Source: a virus. Taken from it: a stretch of DNA of 32,412 nt. Shown here piece by piece: positions 32,283 to 32,412 of the stretch. The notes beneath the pieces were generated by a model. It made no database searches. It was not told the origin of the DNA and saw only the letters and a list, made by a program, of their open reading frames with translations. The position numbers were made by a program, and so were the translations under genes. Position 1 is the stretch's first letter; each line of letters opens with the position of its first letter. Where the stretch lies: IMG/VR virus record IMGVR_UViG_3300035703_004056, positions 1 through 32,412 of that record; one strand, 5' to 3'.

Positions 32283-32412
32283 TGGGAATCACCGCCTTCT
32301 TCACAAAATTGCCGTACTGTTTCTTGGTTTCGGCCAGCACGTCGGCGACGTTGCGGCCCTCCCACCCGAACATCTGCGAGGTGCCCAGGGTTGCGGTAAC
32401 GCCCTTGTTCTT
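32275..32412 (-). CDS. Phage protein, C-terminal end at window edge
   Basis: The last 45 codons of a gene that runs in from the right edge. They read GVTATLGTSQMFGWEGRNVA, then DVLAETKKQYGNF and VKKAVIPIG, with TAG at 32275-32277. The next gene overlaps its stop. Its position before a tail terminator suggests a head-tail joining or minor virion protein (HK97 gp10-like is one option), but too little is visible to name it. Confidence 0.55.
   Translation of the reverse strand, partial: KNKGVTATLGTSQMFGWEGRNVADVLAETKKQYGNFVKKAVIPIG

Larger units (their letters stand above)
8069..32412 (-). mobile_element. Siphovirus-type prophage, tail/lysis/adhesin half
   Basis: The gene order is that of a long-tailed, non-contractile phage: tail terminator, tube, frameshifted chaperones, tape measure, minor tail, hub, spike, lysis and fibre genes. 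Almost all of it is on the minus strand, and many genes overlap by 1 to 20 bases. No sheath or baseplate wedge genes of a myovirus are seen. The integrase, regulators, replication, packaging and head genes are not in the window, so the right boundary is open. The left boundary is somewhere between 7750 and 8069. Structural genes are all open, so the module looks functional rather than decayed. Confidence 0.88.

Overview
The window joins two different landscapes. Positions 1-6356 are a graveyard of insertion sequences. Positions 8069 to the right edge are most of the tail, lysis and host-recognition half of a siphovirus-type prophage, all transcribed on the minus strand except one toxin-antitoxin pair. 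The host looks like a soil bacterium of the Acidobacteriota (Solibacter/Bryobacter type). That guess rests on the style of the transposases and on the secreted protein with a TonB C-terminal domain. It is an inference, because no ribosomal or housekeeping gene is present.

Left part. A tyrosine recombinase is cut off inside its catalytic HDLRHT box by a piece of an IS66 transposase (1-883). A frameshifted DDE integrase-type transposase follows on the minus strand (966-2205). Then comes an intact leucine-rich-repeat protein (2335-3429) whose ATG lies 7 bases after a perfect TTGACA-16-TATAAT promoter, so its mRNA is probably leaderless. Next are nested insertions: an ISL3 transposase with two in-frame stops is interrupted by an IS3-family element, whose orfB carries a stop and is truncated by an apparently intact IS701-type element (4904-6356). 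A secreted TonB-C protein (6375-7334) and about 0.7 kb of poorly coding DNA separate this from the prophage.

Prophage part, in transcription order (right to left). A gene end at the edge is followed by a putative tail terminator, a 60-residue protein, the tail tube and a tail assembly chaperone pair of lambda G/GT type. The tape measure protein comes next, then a gpM-like minor tail protein, a very large fused tail-tip hub and a beta-helix tailspike. A glucosaminidase endolysin follows with four small membrane or coiled-coil proteins that look like a lysis cassette. The rest is a run of fibre and adhesin genes: small structural proteins, a 691-residue fibre, a glycine-rich adhesin, an 838-residue protein built from about 39 copies of a 14-residue repeat, and a BppU-like protein. 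Many start codons overlap or closely follow the preceding stop, as in one long late operon. Head, packaging, replication and integration genes are not in view.

Most notable: (i) a textbook -1 frameshift signal joins the two chaperone frames (GGGTTTT, stop codon, 7-base spacer, perfect 7-bp stem). (ii) A BrnT/BrnA-type toxin-antitoxin module sits antisense between the tape measure and minor tail genes, with its last stop codon overlapping the tape measure stop and twin GTATATAC sites in its promoter. (iii) The 14-residue repeat protein. (iv) A hub that appears to merge gpM-like, gpL-like (four-cysteine) and gpJ-like parts in one chain.
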